IMG/VR virus record: IMGVR_UViG_3300021197_001137
Coordinates: 1-61,953 of that record
Reading direction: 5' to 3' (one strand)
DNA: 61,953 nucleotides
Origin: a virus
Both the position numbers and the translations under genes were made by a program. A model generated the notes under the pieces. The model was not told the origin of the DNA. It searched no databases and was given only the letters and a program-made list of their open reading frames with translations. Positions 9,233 through 17,141 of this stretch are shown piece by piece. The number at the start of each line of letters is the position of its first letter. Position 1 is the first letter of the stretch.

Positions 9233-9645
9233 TCTTTTTGATTTTGTGGTTTATATAATGTTACATTAGGAAATTGATTCATAACTAATCTTTTAAACAA
9301 TTTCCAACGCATTGGAAATGATTCGTTAGCTCTGCCTTTTGTTTCAATTATAAAATCATCACCAATAAAATCTGGTGTATATTTTATAGGTAATATACGC
9401 TTGCATCCTCTATTTTTATAATCACCTTTACCGTTAGACTGTCTTTCATATACTTCATTATCGAAATGAAAGCCAGCTAGTAAAACAAAAGTCTCTCCTT
9501 CGTATTTAGCTTTGATTTTTGCTTTTTTCAAAGCCATATACATATAACGCTCTAATCCCGAAGCGAAGTTAATCCCGTCATAAGTAACTTTTTTACTTAC
9601 AACAGGACCACGCTTCTTTTTTCTTTTATAAGGTCTCCTCTTCAT
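9187..9645 (-). CDS. PD-(D/E)XK endonuclease, T7 endonuclease I / DUF1064-like
   Basis: A 152-residue nuclease with the order expected for this fold: an N-terminal basic stretch, DGINFASGLERYMY (dG-x-F-x-S-x-x-E helix), then YTPDFIGDDFIIETKG (catalytic D...E-x-K) and a downstream RWKLFKRLV helix. Families with this arrangement resolve Holliday junctions and branched DNA (T7 gp3) or are the related DUF1064 nucleases; which one this is cannot be settled by eye. It lies among replication and recombination genes. It overlaps the upstream MazG-like gene by 20 bases. Confidence 0.8.
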   Translation of the reverse strand: MKRRPYKRKKKRGPVVSKKVTYDGINFASGLERYMYMALKKAKIKAKYEGETFVLLAGFHFDNEVYERQSNGKGDYKNRGCKRILPIKYTPDFIGDDFIIETKGRANESFPMRWKLFKRLVMNQFPNVTLYKPQNQKECDETISIILSKRKD

Positions 9646-9889
9646 GAACTTCGTAGTTTTTTAATAATGCTTCTTGAAGTTCCTCAGTAGTTGATTCTTT
9701 TAACTTTTGAAGATACAATACAGCATCCATTAATTCTTCTTGTAAATGATTAACCCATGCGAATATATTTGACTTATCGCCTTCAAGGGTTACTCCGTAC
9801 TTTGCAAAGCCCACATCCGATCTAGACACAAACTTATCTACAACACGTTCAACAACTGGGTCTCTAAATTCTATTTGTTTTTTACTCAT
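9626..9889 (-). CDS. MazG-like nucleotide pyrophosphohydrolase-type protein
   Basis: An 87-residue all-helical protein with the pattern DPVVERVVDKFVSRS...KYGVTLE...WVNHLQEELMDAVLYLQKL, a common phage/bacterial MazG-like small family. The EE..DA residues fit the acidic metal-binding helix of that superfamily. The role in nucleotide pool or ppGpp control is inferred from the superfamily. It overlaps the next upstream gene by 4 bases, and that gene carries a second MazG domain. Confidence 0.7.
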   Translation of the reverse strand: MSKKQIEFRDPVVERVVDKFVSRSDVGFAKYGVTLEGDKSNIFAWVNHLQEELMDAVLYLQKLKESTTEELQEALLKNYEVHEEETL

Positions 9890-10659
9890 AGTGTTTCTTT
9901 TACTCCTGTTTTAACAAATGTTCCATTGTGCATTACGCCTGTTCTTCTAGCTATTACATTGTAAGCTGTATCAACACAGTCTTCTATTTTAATACCTTCT
10001 AATTCAGCTAAATTAGTTAACACAACAACCATATCGCCAATCGCATCTACAATTTCAGCTTTATTTTCGTTAAGTAACGCAGCAGCTAACTCTCCAGCTT
10101 CTTCCATAAGCTTTACATATTGAGTATGTGAATTACCTTTGGCATATATACCTTTATCTTTAGCCCAAAATCTTATAAGATCAAATCTATCTGGTATTAC
10201 GTTTGGATCATGTTTTGGATTAAAAAAGGCTTCATAAAAAGCCTTGTTATAAATGTAGCTTCGATTATTATTATACATCGAGGTTTTAGCATTCTGCATT
10301 ATCCAGGGTATATGTTCTTTTTGTAATTTAAACTTAAACTCTGGTGTTTCCCATTCTATTCCTAAGTTATCTACAAGGTTGCCCTTGAGTTTATTTAATG
10401 GCACGGGAAATGTACTTGTTTGTTCTGTTGGATTTATTTTCATATTTGATTTGAATAAATTTTTATAAAGTGTCCGATCTTTTTTATAGCCATAAGACTG
10501 TTGAAGTTCTATCTCTTTGTTAGATATTAAATTAATATCATCACTTGTAAATAAAACTTCGTATTCGCCTGGACCATAACCTTGTTGCTCCGTAACTCTT
10601 TTATTAAGATTACGTGTAACTCCAATTTTTTTACCAGGAATGTGATAAATTTTATACAT
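9886..10659 (-). CDS. GIY-YIG-like plus MazG domain fusion protein
   Basis: 257 residues in two parts. The N-terminus (about 1-70: MYKIYHIPGKKIGVTRNLNKR...LQQSYGYKKDRTLY) has the layout of a GIY-YIG-type fold, including a basic R in TRNLNKR and a later Glu in EIELQ. The C-terminal half (about 165-250) is a MazG NTP pyrophosphohydrolase: EEAGELAAALLNENKAEIVDAIGDM gives the E-x-x-E and D-x-x-D metal-binding helices. The middle (about 75-160) is unassigned. MazG enzymes hydrolyse (d)NTPs or alarmones. The GIY-YIG assignment is weaker and may be non-catalytic. It is followed on its 3' side by the second, smaller MazG-like gene. Confidence 0.75.
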   Translation of the reverse strand: MYKIYHIPGKKIGVTRNLNKRVTEQQGYGPGEYEVLFTSDDINLISNKEIELQQSYGYKKDRTLYKNLFKSNMKINPTEQTSTFPVPLNKLKGNLVDNLGIEWETPEFKFKLQKEHIPWIMQNAKTSMYNNNRSYIYNKAFYEAFFNPKHDPNVIPDRFDLIRFWAKDKGIYAKGNSHTQYVKLMEEAGELAAALLNENKAEIVDAIGDMVVVLTNLAELEGIKIEDCVDTAYNVIARRTGVMHNGTFVKTGVKETL

Positions 10660-10667
10660 ATTTGTTT

Positions 10668-11516
10668 TTAGTTACCAACACTCAGCTCCGCTTTAATAGC
10701 AGGATAAGGATTGTATTTTAATAATTTTATTTCATCAGATTTAGGTATATATATTTCACCACCATACTGAGTGCACGAATATACACCTGGCGTTGTATAT
10801 ATGCCTTGGTCTAATTGTAATTTAGGTAGTACTCTTTTTGATCTGTCTAAATATACTTTAGCTTGTTCTAGATGATTATTATATAAATGACAATCACCAA
10901 GTTGACCAATTAATTTTCCAGCCTTTAACCCAGCACCTTTAGCTAGCATTTCTAATAATAAACCATACATCGCAATATCGTAAGGTAAACCTAAAAACAC
11001 ATCAGCTGAACGTTGTTGCCACATTAAATCAATAACTCCGTTATTAATATATACTTGAAAAGTATAATGGCATGGAGGCAAAACCATATCATTCATTTCA
11101 TGTGGAGCCCACGCGCTAACCATAAGACGTCTAGAATTTGGATTAGTACTTATGCTATACACAAGCTTTTCGAGCTGATCTACGCCGTTAAAATCACGCC
11201 ATTGTTTTCCATATACAGGGCCTAAAGTTTCATCAGTTCTGCCTGAACGTTCATAATCTGGTCGCCAATACTTAACTCCATTATCTTCTAAGTACTTAAG
11301 ATCAGTTCTGCCGTTTAATATCCAAAGCAATTCAGTTCTTGCAGCATTAAAGCTTATCTTCTTTCCTGTAAGTATAGGGAAGCCAAGTGACATATCATGC
11401 TTAACCGTTCTTCCGAAGACAGACTTCGTCCCAGTCCCTGTTCTGTCCGCCTTATTAAATCCTCCGTAGAGAATTCCTGCCATAAGTCCTCTATATTCAT
11501 TTTCTATATTTATCAT
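10668..11516 (-). CDS. thyA: Thymidylate synthase
   Basis: Converts dUMP to dTMP using methylene-tetrahydrofolate. At 282 residues it is full length compared with bacterial ThyA (about 264). Signatures: DRTGTGT loop near the N-terminus, FGRTVKHDMSLGFPILTGKK, the catalytic Cys in LPPCHYTFQVYI, and QRSADVFLGLPYDIA followed by GDCHLYNNH for the dUMP site. It sits among the nucleotide-metabolism genes of the early arm, 8 bases upstream of the GIY-YIG/MazG gene, and its start overlaps the preceding small gene by 20 bases. Confidence 0.97.
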   Translation of the reverse strand: MINIENEYRGLMAGILYGGFNKADRTGTGTKSVFGRTVKHDMSLGFPILTGKKISFNAARTELLWILNGRTDLKYLEDNGVKYWRPDYERSGRTDETLGPVYGKQWRDFNGVDQLEKLVYSISTNPNSRRLMVSAWAPHEMNDMVLPPCHYTFQVYINNGVIDLMWQQRSADVFLGLPYDIAMYGLLLEMLAKGAGLKAGKLIGQLGDCHLYNNHLEQAKVYLDRSKRVLPKLQLDQGIYTTPGVYSCTQYGGEIYIPKSDEIKLLKYNPYPAIKAELSVGN

Positions 11517-11772
11517 AATAATATTTACACATTTTATAGTATTCCGGCCAAATTGTTTTTCTACAATACTTGCTGGGCGACAAGTTAGGCTTTTCCCATT
11601 TTTTGTATGCTCCTAAACTAATAGCTATATGCCAGTGATCAGAATCTCCTTGTATTCCATATGGTGATATTCTTATATTATTATTTACACAATATTTATA
11701 CCACTTAAATTCTTCATCTGAATAAGTGTAAAGCGGCATAGGTTTTGTGCGTTTTCCATATATACTAGGCAT
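11497..11772 (-). CDS. Conserved-type phage protein of unknown function (91 aa)
   Basis: An aromatic-rich protein with the pattern YTYSDEEFKWYKYCVNNNIRISPYGIQGDSDHWHIAISLG and later TIWPEYYKMCKYYYDKYRK. I believe similar proteins occur in marine phages, but no function is known to me. It is packed between the primase-helicase stop (1 base apart) and thyA (20-base overlap), so it is co-transcribed with replication genes. Confidence 0.65.
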   Translation of the reverse strand: MPSIYGKRTKPMPLYTYSDEEFKWYKYCVNNNIRISPYGIQGDSDHWHIAISLGAYKKWEKPNLSPSKYCRKTIWPEYYKMCKYYYDKYRK

Positions 11773-13503
11773 CTATTCCCATGGCATTTTTTCACCAGCT
11801 AAATTAATTTGCTCGTGAGGTATAAAACAACCTGACTTTGGTTCCCATTTAAAATGAGCTTCAGCACCATTCTCTCCTAAGTTTTGAAACTTAATCTTTA
11901 ACACTTTGGCTTTTACGGTCTTTTGTTCGTAATCTCTATGAACTAATATACCGTGATAAGAAGCATCATACCATTCACCACCGCCTTTGATGTTATACAT
12001 AGTTGGTTCGTCAATCTTTCCAGTGGATTGATTTTTATACATCTTAGTAGGGTGGGCAACAATAAACACCAATACATCATACTTCTTAGCAAACATTTCT
12101 ATCTTGCTTAGGTATTCCATGGTGTACCTATTAACATCTTCAGTCTTACAGTCTATGTCCCTTACTTTATTAAATGGGTCTATAACTAAACATTTAATAC
12201 CTTTACGTTTAACTAGCTCAGCACCTTTTTTAAGTACTGATTCTAAAGTATAACGTTCCATATCGATGTGAAAGTAATTGCTATTGCAATGATCCGCTAT
12301 TTGATTCCATTTATCACCTCCAATATCATTCCTAGTTGGCATGCCTTGCCAAGTTTTACGCATTAACTTATGAGCATGTAAATATGTTGGTACGTTCTCT
12401 GGAGATGCGAAAGCTGTTTTCCAACCATAGTTCGCATTATATCCGACAACCATCTGATCCACGAAATCCGACTTGCCCGAAGAGGGTATGCCAGTAACAG
12501 TAATAAACTGACCAGTGTACGTCGAAAATATATTATCAAAGTTTTCCAAACCAATTTGAAAGCCAGGCTTGAAACCATTACGAACAAAGTCCGTGACTTC
12601 ATCTTCGATATCCCTGAACGTTGTAACATTCTCCAGTGGTACTGGCTTTGATCTTGAAATACGCTCTGATAGTTTTTCTTTTCCATACTTTAATAAATAT
12701 TCGTTAGCATCCTTACAGTCATCAAATGTAGCTATATAACATACTTCTGATCCTAGCCTACGTATTAGCTCAGTTTGTAACGCCTGTCCAGCTTCGTCTG
12801 AATCTACGGCTAAAATAACCTTTTCCTTGTCTTCGAAATAATCTATACAATTGTCTAAATAATCTAAATTGTTAGTATTAAGTGTTGCCCCATTAGGAAC
12901 AGATATAGCGTTAGTAATACCTGCCTCATGTAAAGCTAACACATCCATTTCGCCTTCAACTATAACACAATATTCATAGCCTACTATGCTGTCTATATTA
13001 TAGAATACTTTCTCAGCACCCTTATATAATTTAAAGTTCTTTCTTCCATCTCGGTATTTAACATTTGTTAATTCGCCGCCCATAAAATAATTGAACTTTA
13101 TTACATTCTCGGTTTTACCGGTCTGAGGCATATATTCAGGACCCTCTCCAATCTTTAGATCGAAGAGAGTTCCCTGAGATATACCACGAGTTTTAAACCA
13201 CTCAATTACTTGATCGCGTATAGCAAATGACTTATCAGGATATTCTGGATCGGGCTGTTCAGGTTTAACATATACCTTTTCAGCTTTACCTTTACGTTGA
13301 TAAGAATGTAATTGAAATGATGTATTACAATTATGACAAGTACCGAGACCCCGTTCCCAATCATAAGACGCACACTTTGCCTTTTGATTCTTGGGTTTTC
13401 TATCGTGAGAACAGTTGGGACATATACCCTGCTTCTTTCCCTCTTCAAGCTTATGTATATTGAATTCATCAATAACAAATCCATTGATCTCTAATGTCTG
13501 CAT
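11773..13503 (-). CDS. Primase-helicase (T7 gp4-like)
   Basis: A 576-residue bifunctional replication protein. N-terminal zinc-binding part: CPNC (about residue 23), a lone Cys in KCASYDW and CHNC (about 55). Toprim domain at about 155-245, with VIVEGEMDVLAL and ILAVDSDEAGQAL for metal-binding acidic residues. DnaB/gp4-type helicase domain from about residue 300: Walker A GIPSSGKSD, Walker B CLVIDPFNKV, and a C-terminal LKIKFQNLG segment. It should prime and unwind DNA at the phage fork. No phage DNA polymerase gene is visible in the window, so it presumably works with a host polymerase. Confidence 0.93.
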   Translation of the reverse strand: MQTLEINGFVIDEFNIHKLEEGKKQGICPNCSHDRKPKNQKAKCASYDWERGLGTCHNCNTSFQLHSYQRKGKAEKVYVKPEQPDPEYPDKSFAIRDQVIEWFKTRGISQGTLFDLKIGEGPEYMPQTGKTENVIKFNYFMGGELTNVKYRDGRKNFKLYKGAEKVFYNIDSIVGYEYCVIVEGEMDVLALHEAGITNAISVPNGATLNTNNLDYLDNCIDYFEDKEKVILAVDSDEAGQALQTELIRRLGSEVCYIATFDDCKDANEYLLKYGKEKLSERISRSKPVPLENVTTFRDIEDEVTDFVRNGFKPGFQIGLENFDNIFSTYTGQFITVTGIPSSGKSDFVDQMVVGYNANYGWKTAFASPENVPTYLHAHKLMRKTWQGMPTRNDIGGDKWNQIADHCNSNYFHIDMERYTLESVLKKGAELVKRKGIKCLVIDPFNKVRDIDCKTEDVNRYTMEYLSKIEMFAKKYDVLVFIVAHPTKMYKNQSTGKIDEPTMYNIKGGGEWYDASYHGILVHRDYEQKTVKAKVLKIKFQNLGENGAEAHFKWEPKSGCFIPHEQINLAGEKMPWE

Positions 13504-13520
13504 TTAATTTAATTTAATTG

Positions 13521-13631
13521 TTAATCCCCGTCTCTGCATTCTGGGCATATATCGCAAAAATCTATTTCTTCTTGCGACATACCAGCGTGACACATTTGAC
13601 ACGCTAGTTCGCCGTTGTTTTTATAGTGCAT
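13521..13631 (-). CDS. Zinc-ribbon mini-protein (36 aa)
   Basis: A tiny gene with four or more cysteines in metal-binding spacing: CQMCH, a short linker, then CDICPEC, ending CRDGD. Its ATG overlaps the SSB stop (TAATG, base 13631 shared), which is strong evidence for translation. The compact layout suggests one zinc ribbon/knuckle; a role with SSB or the primase-helicase is inference from position only. Confidence 0.65.
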   Translation of the reverse strand: MHYKNNGELACQMCHAGMSQEEIDFCDICPECRDGD

Positions 13632-13939
13632 TAAAACGGTAGATCATCTGCAGGCGCAGGAGCCGGAGCTGCCTGAGCTGGTTGGTCTTGCCTTGGAGCA
13701 GCAGCAACATTGTCACCGTTAGTCCATACTACTTGAACGTTTCCTAAATAAGTCTTGCCTTGTTTAGCTTCTCGCTCTTCCTTTGTTTGTGCTACAACAA
13801 TCGGACCTTGATTTCCAAATTGATCTACTTCATCATTGATAGTAATAGTCACAGGTAAATACTTACCTTTCTTTCCAATAATGATTTTGTCTTTTGGTAT
13901 CTCGTTCAGATTGATACTCGCTTTAATAATACTTGCCAT
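13631..13939 (-). CDS. ssb: Single-stranded DNA-binding protein-like
   Basis: 102 residues: a beta-rich body (MASIIKASINLNEIPKDKII, VTITINDEVDQFG, YLGNVQVVWTNGD), an Ala/Pro/Gln-rich linker, and the acidic tail DDLPF, which matches the DD(I/L)PF partner-binding tail of bacterial SSBs. It would coat ssDNA and recruit replication and recombination proteins. It lies between the primase-helicase and the exonuclease/Erf recombination pair. Confidence 0.85.
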   Translation of the reverse strand: MASIIKASINLNEIPKDKIIIGKKGKYLPVTITINDEVDQFGNQGPIVVAQTKEEREAKQGKTYLGNVQVVWTNGDNVAAAPRQDQPAQAAPAPAPADDLPF

Positions 13940-13941
13940 TT

Positions 13942-14118
13942 TTAATATTGATTTACTTGATTAAACATTCTTTGCAACTGTTTCTTTGTTGCGCCGCTAT
14001 TCCGCCTTAAGTTGTCTACGGCTTTTACATGGTTTTGATTGGTGTAAAAATTTGTAACATCGGTTTCAACTCCCGTTACTGTACATACTTTTGTTTGGTT
14101 TCTTCTGGTTCTTCCCAT
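13942..14118 (-). CDS. Small basic protein (58 aa)
   Basis: Encodes MGRTRRNQTKVCTVTGVETD, then VTNFYTNQNHVKAVDNLRRN and KKQLQRMFNQ. It is basic and polar without membrane segments. It starts 3 bases after the exonuclease stop and ends 2 bases before the SSB start, so it fills the operon gap exactly. Unrecognised; probably an accessory of the recombination block. Confidence 0.6.
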   Translation of the reverse strand: MGRTRRNQTKVCTVTGVETDVTNFYTNQNHVKAVDNLRRNSGATKKQLQRMFNQVNQY

Positions 14119-14121
14119 AAT

Positions 14122-14853
14122 TTAAAGGGTTTTGTTAATAAAATAATTGTTTGGATTAAAATCCGGGTTTTGGTAAAACAATTTATATTGTTCTGCCGCT
14201 TGTTGAACTTTGTCTGCGCCTCTTTCATAAAATTCAGGAGAGCAATCAAATATTCCTATTTGGTGTGTTGTTTTATCCATTACTATGAATAACATCTCAT
14301 AACCAAATAATTTACTATAAATATAAGCTTGAGAATCATAATTGTAACGGTAAGCTGAGCTTCTGAATCTTGTAATATCTCCGGTGGTTTTCAAATCAAT
14401 GATTAAACCTTCTTCATGATTTACAATATCCGCTTTACCTTTCCATTTCAATCCTTCTAATTCTGTAATCGCAGGCTGTTCATAATCTACTTTAGATCCT
14501 CTTATTAATCCTCTACAGATATCGTTTTCCATTAACTTATCTGTCATTAGATCAATTTGATCAACCTCTTTTTGTAGAAGACATAGCTCTCCGCCTGAGA
14601 TCTCTTTATACGCTTTGGTATTTCTAGTTGAACTTTCTACTATCTTGTACTTCTTTAACTTGTCTGGTTCAAGAATAGCAGTATGAAAGTAACCGCCAAC
14701 TAAAAAAGCTGCTGATGGTTTCATAGGTGTACCTAACGCTAAAGGGTTTGTCATTAAGGTTGATATGTCACTATTAGATAAGTATTGTTTCCCAAACTTA
14801 CCATAATAGTTTTCATCTTTCCTTAATTTTTCAATAGCTACTTTGTCGTCCAT
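14122..14853 (-). CDS. RecE/exonuclease VIII-like PD-(D/E)XK exonuclease
   Basis: A 243-residue nuclease of the RecB/RecE-like superfamily. Seen: SNSDISTLMTNPLALG (substrate-entry helix typical of this group), GGYFHTAILEPDK, the catalytic strand pair LKWKGKADIV and LIIDLKTTGDI (D...D-x-K), then SAYRYNYDSQAYIYSK (Q-x-x-x-Y motif). Such enzymes degrade one strand of a dsDNA end. The gene directly follows the Erf-like annealing protein with no intervening base, forming a classic two-component recombination module. Confidence 0.87.
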   Translation of the reverse strand: MDDKVAIEKLRKDENYYGKFGKQYLSNSDISTLMTNPLALGTPMKPSAAFLVGGYFHTAILEPDKLKKYKIVESSTRNTKAYKEISGGELCLLQKEVDQIDLMTDKLMENDICRGLIRGSKVDYEQPAITELEGLKWKGKADIVNHEEGLIIDLKTTGDITRFRSSAYRYNYDSQAYIYSKLFGYEMLFIVMDKTTHQIGIFDCSPEFYERGADKVQQAAEQYKLFYQNPDFNPNNYFINKTL

Positions 14854-15402
14854 TTATAGTGTTTTTAATTCTGCCTCTATCTCTTTAGATAAAGAATACT
14901 TAGCTTTTATAGCTTCAATTTTACCACCTGCTTTTACATAGTCGATCGCTTTACTATATGCTGGATCTTTTTTAGAGGTTAAGGTTTCTTTGTTTTTAGC
15001 TGCGGAAGCTCGTCCGTGTGAATTTGTAGCATCGCTGTCTGCTGTGTCGTCAATTAAAAATAAATTACCGAGCGCATACTTCTTGCCGTAACTAGAGGCA
15101 CTGCCAAACTTTTGAGGCATTTGCATACCTTTTTGGTTTAAATCAATACCTACAATAGCATTAGCGTGTATAGCATTATCGCCATCACTAATCGTTGCTT
15201 GTGAATTCATTATTGGAAATGGATCAAAACTGATAATTTCTTCATTGATTGTTACACTAACTCCTAACTCTAATAGATAGGGCTTTGTTGCTTCTAGGAT
15301 GTCTTCGGCTGATCTGAAGTTGTATTTGCCGAAGGAGTTAAATCTGGATTTTTTAGATTTAAACTTTGTCTGGATCGTTGCCAGTTTTTCATTTAAGGTC
15401 AT
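14854..15402 (-). CDS. erf: Erf-like single-strand annealing protein
   Basis: 182 residues with the ERF-family pattern: KYNFRSAEDILEATKPYLLELG, then the signature GSASSYGKKYALGNLFLIDD followed by DTADSDA, and a variable basic C-terminal tail. Erf-type proteins anneal complementary ssDNA exposed by the partner exonuclease, for genome circularisation and recombination. One copy of the dispersed GTGTATAGCA word (15166-15175) lies within this gene. Confidence 0.87.
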   Translation of the reverse strand: MTLNEKLATIQTKFKSKKSRFNSFGKYNFRSAEDILEATKPYLLELGVSVTINEEIISFDPFPIMNSQATISDGDNAIHANAIVGIDLNQKGMQMPQKFGSASSYGKKYALGNLFLIDDTADSDATNSHGRASAAKNKETLTSKKDPAYSKAIDYVKAGGKIEAIKAKYSLSKEIEAELKTL

Positions 15403-15463
15403 ATGGTTTGTGGTTTTCTTATTTATATAATTACGTATTTTTTCTATTTGTTAAGCACTTAAA

Positions 15464-16216
15464 CTAAAGATAATCAATCACTTGAGTTGCGTCAACGTTA
15501 GCGATAAGACAGTCAATAGCTTCTTTTTTAATTTGAGAAACTATCACTGTTGCAGTAGGAACTTTTAAATTTATATAGTCTGCTATTTCTTTAGCCGAAT
15601 GTTTATCACAATCTAATCCGTAAAATAATCTAACAACATCATATTGCTTTTGGGTTAGGTGTTCTTTCATTAAGCTAAGTAAATATGCATTAAGTATATT
15701 TATATTATAGGGTTCTGAATTATCTGCAAGCTGGTAGGCCATGTGTTCATCATCATTGTCGGTAGGGACATCGTAGCTTGTGAATATACTATTAAAGAAT
15801 AGCGAAACCATTTTATCATCATCCGGGTTTTTTCTAATCTCTTGTAGCTTGTGTTCAGGTATTTTAATATCACCTCGATTAATATCTATTGCGCGTCTTA
15901 TTGATCCTTTAATTCTTTTACTAAAGAAACTTTTTAAAGTTTTTTCAATATCTTCAGAATCAATTAATAGATCCCAATCTAATTTGTCTACCGCCATTAT
16001 TAAACCTTTGTTTCCTTCTTGTATTAAATCGTTAATACTTAAAACGCCGGAAGCTTGTTGTGAGGTTGAAAATTTACGAGCTAAGTTTTCTACTAATGGC
16101 ATAAACTTAATTATCATTTCATCTCTAGTATAATAGTCGTAAAACTTTTCAGGAGGCATAGAAGCTTTTAAATCTTCTTTATATCTTATATAGTTTTGTA
16201 TGTTATATTTTTTCAT
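15464..16216 (-). CDS. RNA polymerase sigma factor (sigma-70 family)
   Basis: 250 residues. Region 2 at about 30-115: MPLVENLARKFS, INDLIQEGNKGLIMAVDKLD (core-binding and -10 helix) and RIKGSIRRAIDINRGDIKIP. Region 4 at about 185-240: LTQKQYDVVRLFYGLDCDKHSAKEIADYINL with a recognition helix VPTATVIVSQIKKEAI. It lacks region 1.1. It could redirect host RNA polymerase to phage promoters. Its own promoter-like element ends only 4 bases before the ATG, implying a very short or leaderless mRNA. Confidence 0.9.
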   Translation of the reverse strand: MKKYNIQNYIRYKEDLKASMPPEKFYDYYTRDEMIIKFMPLVENLARKFSTSQQASGVLSINDLIQEGNKGLIMAVDKLDWDLLIDSEDIEKTLKSFFSKRIKGSIRRAIDINRGDIKIPEHKLQEIRKNPDDDKMVSLFFNSIFTSYDVPTDNDDEHMAYQLADNSEPYNINILNAYLLSLMKEHLTQKQYDVVRLFYGLDCDKHSAKEIADYINLKVPTATVIVSQIKKEAIDCLIANVDATQVIDYL

Positions 16217-16220
16217 CTTT

Positions 16221-16256
16221 TATATTATCGAAACAAGATCGTTTTTAGTTTGCAAA
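16221..16256 (-). promoter_or_regulatory. Early promoter element 1 (before the sigma factor gene)
   Basis: Minus-strand TTTGCAAAC (16256-16248), central ACG, and CGATAATATA (16230-16221), separated by exactly 18 bases between the TTTGCAAA and CGATA boxes. It overlaps the last codons (FAN-stop) of the upstream HTH gene. The sigma ATG is at 16216, so the transcript may be leaderless. Confidence 0.8.
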
Positions 16257-16880
16257 CGGATTAACTTGTTGATTAAGTAATTCTTTTTCTTTTTTAAGTT
16301 CGTTACTCATATTTCTATATATGGTTCTAGTTGAACAACCTAAAGTATCTGCTAATTTAGCAACAGTTATTTTAATTTCATTGTCGTTTATTAATAGCAT
16401 TGCATCGTATATTTCATTTTCAGTAATGCCTTTACGACCGACTAACTTGCCAACTATAGAAAGCTTTTGTCGCATATCTAAACCGGTAAAGTCTTTAAAT
16501 ATAACTTTGCGCAGTTTATTAGGTGGTGGTTTTTCTAAATCCATAAGAGATACATCGTACACCATACTTTGTAGCAATTGATCTGATACTTTAAATGTTA
16601 CAAATCCTGTTCGCTTATCACATATGTATTTAGCTAACGCATTAAAGCCTTCTTGATCCAACTGAGGATTAAGATACCATAATACATACAAATGCCATTT
16701 AAGGCTCCTATATGTATTTATTTTGGCTCGTGAGTTGAACAGTGTATAGCATTGGTGCGTGCCGTCTTCGTAGTGCCATCCCCAATCAAATGTTTGTGTT
16801 GGTCTATCGGTTATAGGGTTTCGCCTGTATATTATACGATGCCTCTCTAGGTATTTGGTATTTCGGTCGTATTGTGACAT
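16245..16880 (-). CDS. HTH DNA-binding protein, probable transcription or replication regulator
   Basis: 211 residues. The C-terminal third (about 150-200) has a clear helix-turn-helix: ITVAKLADTLGCSTRTIYRNMS, followed by a charged helix KKEKELLNQQ. The N-terminal part (TFDWGWHYEDGTHQCYTLFN, RSLKWHLYVLWYLNPQ) is unassigned. The gene is just upstream of the sigma gene, and its last codons form the TTTGCAAAC box of that gene's promoter. A repeat TGTGACATTAGGTTGTTA overlaps its own start codon (16873-16890) and recurs at 22949 and 24666, so autoregulation is plausible. Confidence 0.75.
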   Translation of the reverse strand: MSQYDRNTKYLERHRIIYRRNPITDRPTQTFDWGWHYEDGTHQCYTLFNSRAKINTYRSLKWHLYVLWYLNPQLDQEGFNALAKYICDKRTGFVTFKVSDQLLQSMVYDVSLMDLEKPPPNKLRKVIFKDFTGLDMRQKLSIVGKLVGRKGITENEIYDAMLLINDNEIKITVAKLADTLGCSTRTIYRNMSNELKKEKELLNQQVNPFAN

Positions 16881-16919
16881 TAGGTTGTTACTATTAATTA
16901 TATATTATCTATCGTCGCA

Positions 16920-17141
16920 TTAGTAGATTAAAATCTTTAATCTTCTGTTGTACTTTCTTAAAAGCTTTGCTTTATTTTCTATGTTGCCATGCAAAACAGT
17001 TATGTTTTTATTAAAACTATATTCTCCTTTGAATGAAGCAGATACTATCTCATTATGAAGTAGTAGTATTCTGTTTTCTAGAAACCTTACGTGCTTTACT
17101 TTTCTTCTGTTCTTTTTGTATCTTCGTATTAATGTTTGCAT
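16920..17141 (-). CDS. Small highly basic protein (73 aa)
   Basis: MQTLIRRYKKNRRKVKHVRF at the N-terminus, then a helical charged body ending KLLRKYNRRLKILIY. Very Lys/Arg-rich, so possibly nucleic-acid binding. It overlaps the preceding gene's end by 13 bases, which supports translation by coupling. Unrecognised. Confidence 0.6.
   Translation of the reverse strand: MQTLIRRYKKNRRKVKHVRFLENRILLLHNEIVSASFKGEYSFNKNITVLHGNIENKAKLLRKYNRRLKILIY

Noticed and set aside
9799-9806. An additional TTTGCAAA with TTATCG nearby
   Set aside because: The spacing is 21 rather than 18 bases, the ACG box is misplaced and it lies inside a coding region; treated as chance.
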